64,000 nt of DNA from JAGGAG01 sp964638035. Lineage in GTDB: Bacteria > Gemmatimonadota > Gemmatimonadetes > Gemmatimonadales > GWC2-71-9. Location of the stretch: positions 1 through 64,000 of the forward strand of contig CAZWXD010000013.1 of the NCBI GenBank assembly GCA_964638035.1, in the 5' to 3' direction. The notes under the pieces are model-generated. The model was not told the DNA's origin. It searched no databases and worked only from the letters and a program-made list of their open reading frames with translations. Positions 40,815-49,297 of the stretch are shown piece by piece. The stretch's first letter is position 1. The number at the start of each line of letters is the position of its first letter. The translations under genes and the position numbers were made by a program.

Positions 40815-41384
40815 ATGCGCCAGCACGGAATTCTCCTCGCCGGCCTGTTGGTCCTCCCGGGCATCCTTGCCGCCCAGGGGAGCACGCCCCTCCCCGTGGG
40901 CGCGGTGGCTCCCGCGTTTCCCGCAGTGACCGCCACGACCGGTGGTGCGCCGCCCCGCGCGTTTTCCCTCGAGGCGTATCGGGGCCGCACCGTGGTGCTC
41001 GCCTTCTTCTACAAGGCGCGGACCTCCGGCTGAACCGTCCAAATGGACGCGTACCGTGATCAGTACGCGCAGCTCTTCCGTGGGGGGAGGGACGTCACGC
41101 TGGTGGCGATCAGCGTGGACCCCGATACGACCCTGGCGGCCTGGGCCCGGGAGCGGAACTACCCGTTCACCTTCGTGAGCGACACGGGGGGCAGGGTGGG
41201 GAAGCAGTATGGGGCCTGGAGCGCGAAGTACAGCGTGGACAATCGTACCCTCTTCGTCATCGCACCCGATGGCCGCATCAGCTACGTCGCGGCGCCATTC
41301 CGGGAGATTGACCCGGCGGCCTACGAGGCGCTGGGCCGGGCCATCGTGGGAGCCCGACGCCATGGCGGGCCGGACGGGCACTGA
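40815..41384 (+). CDS. Secreted peroxiredoxin, predicted selenoprotein (UGA at the peroxidatic position)
   Basis: A 189-aa thioredoxin-fold peroxiredoxin (AhpC/TSA, BCP-like) if the in-frame TGA at 41031-41033 is read as selenocysteine. Residues 1-21 form a signal peptide. The active-site segment reads AFFYKARTSG-U73-TVQMDAYRDQ, so the TGA replaces the peroxidatic Cys of the T-x-x-C motif exactly. Downstream the frame continues for 116 codons with normal family motifs (LVAISVDPDTTLAAWARE, FTFVSDTGGRVGKQYGAW, RTLFVIAPDGRISYV). There is no Cys in the whole protein, so U73 would be the only redox residue (1-Sec type). A SECIS-like hairpin follows the TGA. The alternative is a nonsense mutation in a Cys-type gene, with restart at ATG 41043 giving an inactive fragment. 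Convergent with thrC. Confidence 0.78.
41031..41069 (+). promoter_or_regulatory. Predicted bacterial SECIS element after an in-frame UGA
   Basis: After TGA (41031-41033), a perfect 7-bp stem CGCGTAC (41048-41054) / GTACGCG (41063-41069) closes an 8-nt loop CGTGATCA. The loop starts 21 nt after the TGA and its second and third bases are G and T. This fits the accepted bSECIS pattern (short stem, loop about 16-37 nt downstream, G among the first two loop bases). Seen directly; SelB binding is inferred. Confidence 0.65.
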
Positions 41385-41402
41385 GGATCGCCCCCGATCC
41401 GC

Positions 41403-42641
41403 CTATCCCCCCATCACCCGTGCCACCTCCCGCACGTCGGGCGCCACCTCCACCGGGCGTGCACCCGAGCGCATGTTCGCGTCGGGATCCTTGAGCACGT
41501 GGCCCGTGAGCACGGCCACGACCCGGTCGTCCGCACCAATCACCCCATTGGCCCTGAGCATGCGCACACCCGCCACGCTGGCCGCACTGGCGGGCTCGCA
41601 CCCGATCCCGGCAGCATCCACCACGCCCTTGGCCTCCAGGATGGCCTCGTCGCTCACCGGGACCACCACGCCGTTGGTGTCACGGATCGCGCGCACGGCG
41701 CGATCCCATGACGCGGGGTTCCCGATCCGGATGGCGGTGGCGACGGTCTCCGCCTTCACGGTGACCCGCTGCTCGAAGCCGCCGGCAAATGACTGCGCGA
41801 ACGGGGAGGCGCCGAGCGCCTGGACCGCTGCCAGTCGGGGCATCCGCGAGATCAGGCCTGCGGCGAGGGCCTCCCGGAAGGCCTTCCCGAACGCGGCCGT
41901 GTTGCCAAGGTTCCCGGCCGGCACGACCACCCAGTCGGGTGGATCCCAGTCGAGCTGGTCCAGCAGCTCCAGCATGATGGTCTTCTGGCCCTCGAGCCGG
42001 AACGGGTTGATGGAGTTCACCAGGTACACACCCAGCTCCCGGCTCGACGCCTCTGCCAGTGCCAGGCACGCGTCGAAGTCACCCCGCACCGTGAGGGTCC
42101 TCGCGCCATAGGCCAGGGACTGGCTCAGCTTCCCCAGGGCGACTGCCCCCTCGGGGATGAACACGAGCGCCGGGATCCCCGCCTGGGCGGCATACGCGGC
42201 GAGCGACGAGGAGGTGTTGCCGGTCGAGGCGCAGGCCACGGCACGTGCACCCAGCCGCAGCGCCTGGGTCACGGCGACGGTCATGCCCCGGTCCTTGAAC
42301 GAGCCGGTGGGATTCATGCCCTCGTGCTTCAGCAGCAGGCGCTCGACGCCGGCCCAGCTGTTCACGGCGGCGCGCTCCACCAGGGGCGTGTTTCCCTCGG
42401 GCCACGTCACCGGATGCGTTGCCGTTGGCAGCACCAGTTCCTGGTAGCGCCACACGCCTGACCGTGCCGGGCCCGCGGGGGCGGCGCGGCGCTCGGCGAA
42501 GCGTGCGCGCAGCACGGCGGCCGGCGGCACACTGTGGTGCTCCACCGCCAGGAGCCCCTGGCAGCGGGGGCACCGGGTGGCCGGGTCGGTCTCGGCCAGG
42601 GCGTGACCGCACCCATCGCATCGCTGCCGTGTTGTGCTCAC
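41403..42641 (-). CDS. thrC: Threonine synthase
   Basis: A 412-aa PLP enzyme converting O-phosphohomoserine to threonine. It begins with a zinc-ribbon (CDGCGHALAETDPATRCPRCQG, four Cys) typical of one threonine synthase subclass. The PLP Lys is in NPTGSFKDRGM; the phosphate loop is in VVPAGNLGNTAAFGKAF. GTG start overlaps the thrB stop by 4 nt. Third gene of thrA-thrB-thrC. Confidence 0.96.
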   Translation of the reverse strand: MSTTRQRCDGCGHALAETDPATRCPRCQGLLAVEHHSVPPAAVLRARFAERRAAPAGPARSGVWRYQELVLPTATHPVTWPEGNTPLVERAAVNSWAGVERLLLKHEGMNPTGSFKDRGMTVAVTQALRLGARAVACASTGNTSSSLAAYAAQAGIPALVFIPEGAVALGKLSQSLAYGARTLTVRGDFDACLALAEASSRELGVYLVNSINPFRLEGQKTIMLELLDQLDWDPPDWVVVPAGNLGNTAAFGKAFREALAAGLISRMPRLAAVQALGASPFAQSFAGGFEQRVTVKAETVATAIRIGNPASWDRAVRAIRDTNGVVVPVSDEAILEAKGVVDAAGIGCEPASAASVAGVRMLRANGVIGADDRVVAVLTGHVLKDPDANMRSGARPVEVAPDVREVARVMGG

Positions 42642-43573
42642 GCGAACGCTCCCGGTTGGCGCACCACACGTGCGCCCTGCGTGTCCACCGGTGCCACGCG
42701 CACGGTGGCCTCCACGCCGGCGGCGGCATAGGCCGCGTGCATCGCTGCGCCGATGCGCGCGCCCTGCGGTGCATCGGCGGCGAGGGCAAACGCGGTGGGG
42801 CCCGCCCCCGAGATGGACGCGCCGAGCGCCCCGGCCTCGAGCGCCGCCCGGCGTGCCGCGGGAAAGCCCGGGAGGAGGGGCGCCCGTGCCGGCTCCGCAA
42901 TGCGATCGTCTACGCTGCGCCGGAGCAGGTCGAGGTCACCACGATAGAAGGCGGCCACCAGGGCGGCGACCTGAGCAGCCTGGTGGATCGCCACCTCGCG
43001 CGAGACCGTCCGGGGCAGCACCGCCCGGGCATCGGCGGTGCGGAGGCGCTGGTCGGGGTGCACCAGCACCGCGGTCAGGCCCGCCGGCACCGGCAGCGTG
43101 ATCACGTCGAGGGGGTCGGTGGCACGCACCAGCACGGCACCACCCAGCAGGGACGGGGCGAGGTTGTCGGCATGGCGCCCCGCCACGCGGGCCTCCACCT
43201 CCAGGCACACCTGCAGCAGCTCGAGCTCGCCCAGCGGCCGGCCGAGGCACTCGTTCGCGGCCACGGCGCCGGCGACGGCCGACGCGGCACTGCCGCCCTG
43301 GCCCCCGGAGAGCGGCAGCCCCTTGTGCACCCAGAGCGCCAACCCCTGGTGCGCGCCAGCCCGGGCGAGCACGCCCTCCGCCGCCATGGCGCTCGCGTGG
43401 CGCGCCGGGTCGGCCGGCAGCTCGGGGTGGCCGGGATCGCGGAGCTCGAGCCCGCGCACGCCAAGCGGCTCGACGGTGACCCAGTCGCCGGCCCCGGCCA
43501 CCGCCAGGCCGAGCACGTCGAGTCCGGGGCCGACATTGCCGATCGAGCCCGGGGCAAAGGCTGTGATCCGCAT
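42638..43573 (-). CDS. thrB: Homoserine kinase
   Basis: A 311-aa GHMP kinase that phosphorylates homoserine with ATP. Motifs: N-terminal PGSIGNVGPGLDVLGLA, the ATP loop GLPLSGGQGGSAASAVAGAVAAN (Gly/Ser-rich P-loop of GHMP kinases) and the C-terminal ISGAGPTAFAL. Its ATG shares one base with the thrA stop and its stop overlaps thrC by 4 nt, so translation of the three genes is probably coupled. Confidence 0.96.
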   Translation of the reverse strand: MRITAFAPGSIGNVGPGLDVLGLAVAGAGDWVTVEPLGVRGLELRDPGHPELPADPARHASAMAAEGVLARAGAHQGLALWVHKGLPLSGGQGGSAASAVAGAVAANECLGRPLGELELLQVCLEVEARVAGRHADNLAPSLLGGAVLVRATDPLDVITLPVPAGLTAVLVHPDQRLRTADARAVLPRTVSREVAIHQAAQVAALVAAFYRGDLDLLRRSVDDRIAEPARAPLLPGFPAARRAALEAGALGASISGAGPTAFALAADAPQGARIGAAMHAAYAAAGVEATVRVAPVDTQGARVVRQPGAFA

Positions 43574-46086
43574 CAGATCGGGGCCAGGCGCATGATGTCG
43601 TTCATGACGCCGGCGGCTGTCACCTCGAGCCCCGCACCGGGCCCGGTGATGACAAGCGGATTGGCATGGTACCGGTCGGTGGTGAACACTACCTGGTTGT
43701 CGGTGCCGCGGAGCGCCCCCAGCGCACTCGCAGCCGGTACCGCCGCGAGCCCCACCGTGATCCGGCGAGGTGTCACGCGCGCCACGTAGCGCAGCACCTT
43801 GCCCTCGTTCCTGGCCCGTTCGCCCCTGGCCTGCCAGCCGGCGTCATGCCGATCCAGGGTCGCGACGAACGCTTCCGGCGTCACGCTCCGCGCCTGGCGC
43901 GGCACCAGTGATTCCACCGCCACCTGCTCAATCCCCCCGCGAAAGCCGAGCAGGCGCCCGAGGATCAGCGCCTTCCGCGCCACGTCCATCCCCGAGAGGT
44001 CCTCCCTGGGGTCAGGCTCGGTGTAGCCGCGCCGCATGGCCTCGCGCATGGTGGTGCTGAACGGGTGCCCGTCGCCCAGTTCACTCAGCAGGAACCCCAG
44101 CGTCCCCGAGAGGCAGCCCTCGATGCGACGGATCCGGTCACCGCTCTCCACCAGCTTGAAGACGGTGTCGATGATCGGGAGTCCCGCGCCCACCGTGGCC
44201 TCGAACATCAGGTGCCGCCCGTGCCGGTGGGCCACGGCCTCGAGCTGGTCGGCATCGTGCCGTCGCTCGGTGAGCGGGCGCTTGTTGGCCAGCACCACGT
44301 CCATCCCCGAGTCGAGCACATGGCGGAGGATGGCCGCCGTGTCGTTGGCCGTCACGTCCACCACCACCGGCCGGGGCAGTGCGTGCCGGGCGATGAACGC
44401 CAGGGCGTCGGTGGACGGGGACGCCACGCCACCGCGCGCGCGCCGGAGGGGCACGCCTCGCGCCTTGCGATCGGCCAGCTGGTTGAGCTGCCGCACCGAC
44501 AGCCCCTCGGGGTCGAAGACGAAGCCGGTGCGGTCGATCACCGCCGCCACCTCGAGGCGGATGACACTCCGGCTGGCCTTCGGGATCTGCCGCGCCAGCA
44601 TGCGGCCAACCTTGCCGAAGCCGAGCAGCACCACCGCCACGCGCTCGGGCGCATTCACCGCACCGCCGCCGATCTTCTCCAGCTGGAAGGCGTGGTGGAT
44701 CTGTCGCTGCGCCAGGGCGACATCAGCCTCGTCCACCACGAAGGAGATGTTCAGCTCCGACGACCCCTGGGCGATGGCGACGATGTTGATGCCGGCCTGG
44801 GCTGTCGCACTGAACACCCTCGCCGCCACGCCCCGGGCGCCCGCCATCCCCAGGCCGACCACCGCTATGATGGCCATCCCGGTGCGCACCTCGATGGCCT
44901 CGATGTCCCGCCGGGCGAGGTCGTCCCGGAACGTGCGCGCCAGCGCGCTGCGGACCGCTGCGGCCACCCCGGCCGGGACCGAGAAAGTGAGGGAGTTCTC
45001 CGACGAGCCCTGGGTCACGAGCGTGACCGGCAGCCGGGCCGCGTGCAGCGCCTCGAACGTCCGGCTGGCGACACCCGACCCGCCAAGCAGGCCGGTGCCC
45101 GTCACGGTCACGAGTGCCTGGCCGCCGATGCCCGACACCGCCCGTACCGGCGAGCGCTCGCGGCGCGATTGCTCCGACACCTCGGTGCCGGGAAGGGCCG
45201 GATCGGCGAAGGGCCGGACGTACACCGGGATGCGGCGGCGAGCCAGCGGCACCAGCGCGCGGGGGTGCAGCACCTTGGCGCCATAGTAGGCCAGCTCCGC
45301 GGCCTCGCGCGCATGCAGGTGCGGGATGACCCGCGCATTGACCACCACCCTCGGGTCGCCCGTGAGGAAGCCGGGCACGTCCTTCCAGAGCGAAACTGAC
45401 GCTGCCCGGAGGCTTCGCGCGAGGAGGGTCGCCGTGAGGTCCGAGCCGCCACGGCCCAGGGTGACGAGCTCGCCATCGTGGCCGGCGCCCAGGAAGCCGG
45501 GCACCACCGGGGAAATGCCCTCCCTGAGGAGCGGGCCCAGGCGGGCACGCACCCGACGCTCTGTCGCCTGGTAGTCGGGGGCCGCGCCCCCGAAGTGTCC
45601 ATCCGTGACGATCAACTCGAGCGCATCCACCAGCTCCACCCTCCGGCGGCCGGCACGCAGTGCTGCGGCGAGGATCATGGCACTCAGGCGCTCCCCGCGC
45701 GCCACCACGTGGTCGCTCGTGCGCGGGGTGAGTTCCCGCACCACGCGCAGCCCTTCGAGGAGCGCCTCCAGCTCGGCCATGGCGTCGCGCACCCTGGCGG
45801 TGGCCCGGCGACGGGACGGACCCGGGGGTACCACGTGCCGGATCGCATCCAGGTGCTGCTGGAGGAGCCGCGCCACCGCCGCCCGGTCCACGGCGTCGCC
45901 GCGCACGGCGGCCGTGGCCACCGCGAGCAAACGGTCCGTGACTCCCGCCATGGCCGAGACCACCAGGATGGACGGTTGCTGCAACTGCGACCCGATGACC
46001 TGGACAGCATGGCGCATGGCGGCGCCATCGGCGAGGGACGCCCCTCCAAACTTGTGGACCTGGACGGCATGTGCGCGTGGCGGCAT
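43573..46086 (-). CDS. thrA: Bifunctional aspartokinase/homoserine dehydrogenase
   Basis: An 837-aa fusion as in E. coli ThrA. Aspartokinase (about 1-300) starts VQVHKFGGASLADGAAM, with VVPGFLGAGHDGELVTLGRGGSDLTA; ACT regulatory domains lie about 310-470 (VTVTGTGLLGG; IAVVGLGMAGARGVAARVFSAT), which normally bind threonine. Homoserine dehydrogenase (about 480-835) contains VAVVLLGFGKVGR (NAD(P) site), VVLANKRPLTE, and GCLSGTLGFLLSEL. It catalyses the first and third steps from aspartate to threonine. The frame is open to 46203; ATG 46086 begins the kinase and lies just after a promoter. Confidence 0.95.
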   Translation of the reverse strand: MPPRAHAVQVHKFGGASLADGAAMRHAVQVIGSQLQQPSILVVSAMAGVTDRLLAVATAAVRGDAVDRAAVARLLQQHLDAIRHVVPPGPSRRRATARVRDAMAELEALLEGLRVVRELTPRTSDHVVARGERLSAMILAAALRAGRRRVELVDALELIVTDGHFGGAAPDYQATERRVRARLGPLLREGISPVVPGFLGAGHDGELVTLGRGGSDLTATLLARSLRAASVSLWKDVPGFLTGDPRVVVNARVIPHLHAREAAELAYYGAKVLHPRALVPLARRRIPVYVRPFADPALPGTEVSEQSRRERSPVRAVSGIGGQALVTVTGTGLLGGSGVASRTFEALHAARLPVTLVTQGSSENSLTFSVPAGVAAAVRSALARTFRDDLARRDIEAIEVRTGMAIIAVVGLGMAGARGVAARVFSATAQAGINIVAIAQGSSELNISFVVDEADVALAQRQIHHAFQLEKIGGGAVNAPERVAVVLLGFGKVGRMLARQIPKASRSVIRLEVAAVIDRTGFVFDPEGLSVRQLNQLADRKARGVPLRRARGGVASPSTDALAFIARHALPRPVVVDVTANDTAAILRHVLDSGMDVVLANKRPLTERRHDADQLEAVAHRHGRHLMFEATVGAGLPIIDTVFKLVESGDRIRRIEGCLSGTLGFLLSELGDGHPFSTTMREAMRRGYTEPDPREDLSGMDVARKALILGRLLGFRGGIEQVAVESLVPRQARSVTPEAFVATLDRHDAGWQARGERARNEGKVLRYVARVTPRRITVGLAAVPAASALGALRGTDNQVVFTTDRYHANPLVITGPGAGLEVTAAGVMNDIMRLAPI

Positions 46087-46094
46087 AGACCGCG

Positions 46095-46123
46095 ACGATA
46101 CGCACGCCTCCCACGATTGTCTA
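46095..46123 (-). promoter_or_regulatory. Leaderless-type promoter of the thrABC operon
   Basis: Minus strand: TAGACA (46123-46118), a 17-nt spacer, TATCGT (46100-46095), then 8 nt to ATG 46086. A good -35/-10 pair whose transcript would begin about at the start codon. No attenuator or leader peptide fits in so short a leader, so control by classical threonine attenuation is excluded here if this promoter is used. Confidence 0.62.
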
Positions 46124-46240
46124 CGCACGCTGGCGCACCGGGCGTCCCTGCTGTAGTCTGAACCGTCGCGCGGGCCGCCACATCCCGGCGAGCCGTGCAC
46201 CACGTGCCCGATTCACGTCCCCCCAACGCCCGGCTGGTTC

Positions 46241-47350
46241 ATGCGCATCGCGGTGCCGAAGGAAACCGCTCCCGGCGAGCGACGTGTTGCCCTCGTCCCT
46301 GACGGCATCGCCAGGCTCGTCAAGGCGGGGCATGAGGTGGTGGTGGAGCGTGGGGCAGGCGACGCGGCGGGGATCCTCGACGGCCAGTTCGAGAAGGCCG
46401 GCGCGACCCTCGCCTCCGGGTTCGCCGCGACGGTGGCCGGTGCGGCCGTCGTGGCCAAGGTCCAGCGTCCCTCGTCGGCCGAGGTGTCGGCGCTCCCGGC
46501 CGGTTCGGTGCTGGTGGCGCTGTTGCAGCCGGCAGCGCATCGCGACCTGCTCGAAGCGCTGGCGGCGCAGGGCGTCACCGGCCTTGCCATGGAGCTGGTG
46601 CCCCGCATCACCCGCGCGCAGTCGATGGACGTCCTGTCCTCCCAGGCCACCGTGGCCGGCTACCAGGCCGTGCTGCTTGGCGCGACCCACCTGACGCGGC
46701 TCCTCCCCATGCTCACCACGGCCGCCGGCACGCTGGCCCCGGGCCGGGTCTTCGTGCTCGGCGCCGGTGTGGCCGGCCTGCAGGCCATCGCCACGGCGCG
46801 CCGCCTCGGGGCCATCGTCTCGGCCTTCGACGTGCGCCCCGCCGTGAAGGAGCAGGTGCAGAGCCTCGGTGCCACGTTCATTGCCGCGGAGCAGGTCGCA
46901 GCCGAGGGTGCCGGCGGCTACGCCCGTGAACTCGCGGCGGAGCAGCAGCAGCAGGTGCTGCAGGCCGTGGGCAAGGTGCTGCCTGCTTCCGACCTCGTGA
47001 TCACCACGGCCCAGGTGCCGGGGAAGCCCGCGCCGCGCCTCATCACCGGCGACATGCTCGCCACCATGACACCGGGATCGGTGATCGTGGACCTGGCGGC
47101 GGAGAGCGGCGGGAACTGCGAGGCCACGCGGGCTGGCGAGACCGTGCGGGTCCATGGGGTCACCATCCTTGGCCCCCTCAACCTGGCTGCGTCGCTGCCG
47201 CTCCATGCCAGCCAGATGTACGGGCGGAACGTGCTGACCCTGCTGCAGCACCTCACCCAGTCGGGGGCACTCGCCATCGAGACCGCTGACGAGATCACCG
47301 GGCCGATGGCCGTGACCCATGCCGGGGCCGTGCGCTTCGGCCTCGCCTGA
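46241..47350 (+). CDS. pntAA: NAD(P) transhydrogenase subunit alpha part 1 (soluble NAD(H)-binding domain)
   Basis: A 369-aa soluble dI domain. Motifs: MRIAVPKETAPGERRVALVPD at the N-terminus, VVERGAGDAAG, the NAD-binding VFVLGAGVAGLQAIATARRLGA, VSAFDVRPAVKEQV, and VIVDLAAESGGNCEAT. With pntAB and pntB it forms the proton-translocating transhydrogenase that makes NADPH from NADH using the proton motive force. First gene of a three-gene operon; it diverges from thrA, whose product uses NADPH. Confidence 0.95.
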   Translation: MRIAVPKETAPGERRVALVPDGIARLVKAGHEVVVERGAGDAAGILDGQFEKAGATLASGFAATVAGAAVVAKVQRPSSAEVSALPAGSVLVALLQPAAHRDLLEALAAQGVTGLAMELVPRITRAQSMDVLSSQATVAGYQAVLLGATHLTRLLPMLTTAAGTLAPGRVFVLGAGVAGLQAIATARRLGAIVSAFDVRPAVKEQVQSLGATFIAAEQVAAEGAGGYARELAAEQQQQVLQAVGKVLPASDLVITTAQVPGKPAPRLITGDMLATMTPGSVIVDLAAESGGNCEATRAGETVRVHGVTILGPLNLAASLPLHASQMYGRNVLTLLQHLTQSGALAIETADEITGPMAVTHAGAVRFGLA

Positions 47351-47362
47351 GGAGGATTCACC

Positions 47363-47725
47363 ATGCTCGACGTGGTGTCGCTGGAGTCCCTGGCCCTTGC
47401 CAATTCCTTCCTGAAGCTGGCCGTGTTCGTGCTGGCGGGTTTCGTCGGGTTCCTGGTCATCACCCGGGTGCCACCGCTCCTGCACACACCGCTCATGTCG
47501 GCCACCAACGCCATCTCGGCCATCTCCATCGTCGGGGCCCTGGTCGCGGCCGGCAGCGAGCACAACCAGGTGGCCACCATCCTGGGCTTCATTGCCGTGA
47601 TCTGCGCCACGATCAACGTGGTGGGCGGCTTCATCATCACCGACCGCATGCTCCGGATGTTCGGGCATCGGCCCGCACGCGGGGCCGCGGGTGAAGGGAC
47701 CGGGGAACCCGGAGGCCGGGCGTGA
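47363..47725 (+). CDS. pntAB: NAD(P) transhydrogenase subunit alpha part 2 (membrane)
   Basis: A 120-aa membrane subunit with three to four hydrophobic helices (LANSFLKLAVFVLAGFVGFLVI; PLLHTPLMSATNAISAISIVGALVAA; VATILGFIAVICATINVVGGFIITDRMLRMF). The HTPLMSATNAIS motif is diagnostic. It is split from pntAA as in many alphaproteobacteria and other phyla. An AGGAGG site precedes the ATG 12 nt after pntAA; its stop overlaps pntB by 4 nt. Confidence 0.95.
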   Translation: MLDVVSLESLALANSFLKLAVFVLAGFVGFLVITRVPPLLHTPLMSATNAISAISIVGALVAAGSEHNQVATILGFIAVICATINVVGGFIITDRMLRMFGHRPARGAAGEGTGEPGGRA

Positions 47726-49140
47726 TCGTCACCTCGCCGGCGGAGGGGGCCTCGCTCGGGCGGGAGGCGCTGACGCTCGTCACCTACCTCGTCGCGTCCG
47801 TCCTCTTCATCCTGGGGCTCAAGGGCCTCACCCGGGCGGAGTCGGCCCGCCGCGGCATGCAGCTGGCGGCCCTCGGCATGCTGCTCGCCATCATCGGCAC
47901 GCTGATCAAGCAGGAGATTGTTTCGTACGGCTGGATCGTCGCCGGCCTCGTGATCGGCAGCATCATCGGCTGGCCCCTTGGCACGCGCGTCCCGATGACG
48001 GCGATGCCCCAGCGCATCGCCATCAGCCACATGTTCGGCGCCCTCGCGGCCACCCTGGTCGGGGTCGCCGAGTACTACACCTACACGCGCGAGGGCGTGA
48101 CCATCCCGCGGCCCATCATGGCGGCCCTGGGGTTCGAGGTGCTCTTCGGGTCGCTGACGGTCACGGGGAGCTTCATGGCCTTCGGCAAGCTGCAGGAGAT
48201 CCTGCCCAGCCGCCCGGTGACGTACCGGGGGCAGAATGCGGTCAACTTGCTGGTGTTCGGCGCGGCGCTGGCCATGTTCGCCTGGCTCATCGTCCAGCCC
48301 GGCTCCGTGACGGTGTTCTACGTGATGACGGCCGTGGCCTTCGTGATCGGCGTGAGCCTCGTGCTGCCGATTGGCGGCGGCGACATGCCGGTGGTGATCT
48401 CGCTCCTCAACTCCTATGCGGGCCTCGCCGCCTCGGCGATGGGCTTCGCCCTCGGGAACAGCCTGCTCATCATCGCCGGCGCACTCGATGGCGCCTCCGG
48501 CTTCATCCTCTCGATCATCATGAGCAAGGCGATGAACCGGTCGTTCGGCAACGTGCTGTTCGGGGCGTTCGGCGCCCCCGCGGCGACGTCAGGCCAGGTG
48601 GTCAGCGGGGAGATGAAGGAGATCAGCGTGGAGGATGCGGCGATGCAACTCGCCTATGCCCCCCGGGTGATCGTGGTGCCGGGGTACGGGCTCGCGGTGG
48701 CGCAGGCGCAGCAGGTCGTGCGCGAGCTGGCGGACCAGGTCGAACGCCGTGGCGGCGAGGTGAGGTACGCCATTCACCCGGTGGCTGGACGCATGCCGGG
48801 CCACATGAACGTGCTCCTTGCCGAGGCCAATATCCCGTACGAGAAGCTGGTGGAGATGGAGGAGATCAACCCGCAGTTTCCCGAGACCGACGTGGCAGTG
48901 GTCATCGGGGCCAACGACGTCGTGAATCCCGCGGCACGCACCGATGCCTCGAGTCCCATCTACGGGATGCCCATCCTGGACGTGGACAAGGCGCGGGCCG
49001 TCTTCGTGCTCAAGCGCGGCAAGGGCAAGGGATTCGCCGGCATCGAGAACGCACTGTTCTTCGAGGACAAGACGCGGATGATTTACGGCGATGCCAAGGC
49101 GACGCTGTCCCGCCTCGTGAACGAGATGAAGCAACTGTAG
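47722..49140 (+). CDS. pntB: NAD(P) transhydrogenase subunit beta
   Basis: A 472-aa subunit: about eight membrane helices in the N-terminal 280 residues (dII) and a C-terminal soluble NADP(H)-binding dIII domain (VIVVPGYGLAVAQAQQVV, HPVAGRMPGHMNVLLAEANIPYEKLVEMEEIN, VVIGANDVVNPAA, GMPILDVDKARAV, KGKGFAGIENALFF). GTG start overlapping the pntAB stop (GTGA). Completes the PntAA-AB-B complex. Confidence 0.96.
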   Translation: MIVTSPAEGASLGREALTLVTYLVASVLFILGLKGLTRAESARRGMQLAALGMLLAIIGTLIKQEIVSYGWIVAGLVIGSIIGWPLGTRVPMTAMPQRIAISHMFGALAATLVGVAEYYTYTREGVTIPRPIMAALGFEVLFGSLTVTGSFMAFGKLQEILPSRPVTYRGQNAVNLLVFGAALAMFAWLIVQPGSVTVFYVMTAVAFVIGVSLVLPIGGGDMPVVISLLNSYAGLAASAMGFALGNSLLIIAGALDGASGFILSIIMSKAMNRSFGNVLFGAFGAPAATSGQVVSGEMKEISVEDAAMQLAYAPRVIVVPGYGLAVAQAQQVVRELADQVERRGGEVRYAIHPVAGRMPGHMNVLLAEANIPYEKLVEMEEINPQFPETDVAVVIGANDVVNPAARTDASSPIYGMPILDVDKARAVFVLKRGKGKGFAGIENALFFEDKTRMIYGDAKATLSRLVNEMKQL

Positions 49141-49297
49141 GCGTGCGGTTCTTCCCACCTCGCCCGTCTCCCTGCCTGCAACAACCTGGGTGCTGCAGCG
49201 TATGACAATCCGGTGACCCGTATCACGGTCCGATCGACACGCCACAATGGCAGGTCGGTGGCAGATCCGGGCCAAGTCGGGACGTGGCAGCATCTTA

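Noticed and set aside
40815..41033. A 72-aa protein plus a separate 113-aa protein (broken peroxiredoxin pseudogene)
   Set aside because: Both halves are in one frame, the break is a single TGA at the catalytic Cys position, and a SECIS-like hairpin follows. Recoding explains the data better, though a nonsense mutation is not excluded.
41385..41400. GGATCG-CCCC-CGATCC hairpin between the peroxiredoxin and thrC as a terminator
   Set aside because: Only 6 bp with no T-run on either strand; too weak to call.
49141..49290. A small gene or RNA in the gap after pntB
   Set aside because: No open frame with a start and ribosome site and no stable hairpin series; only the promoter at its right end is supported.
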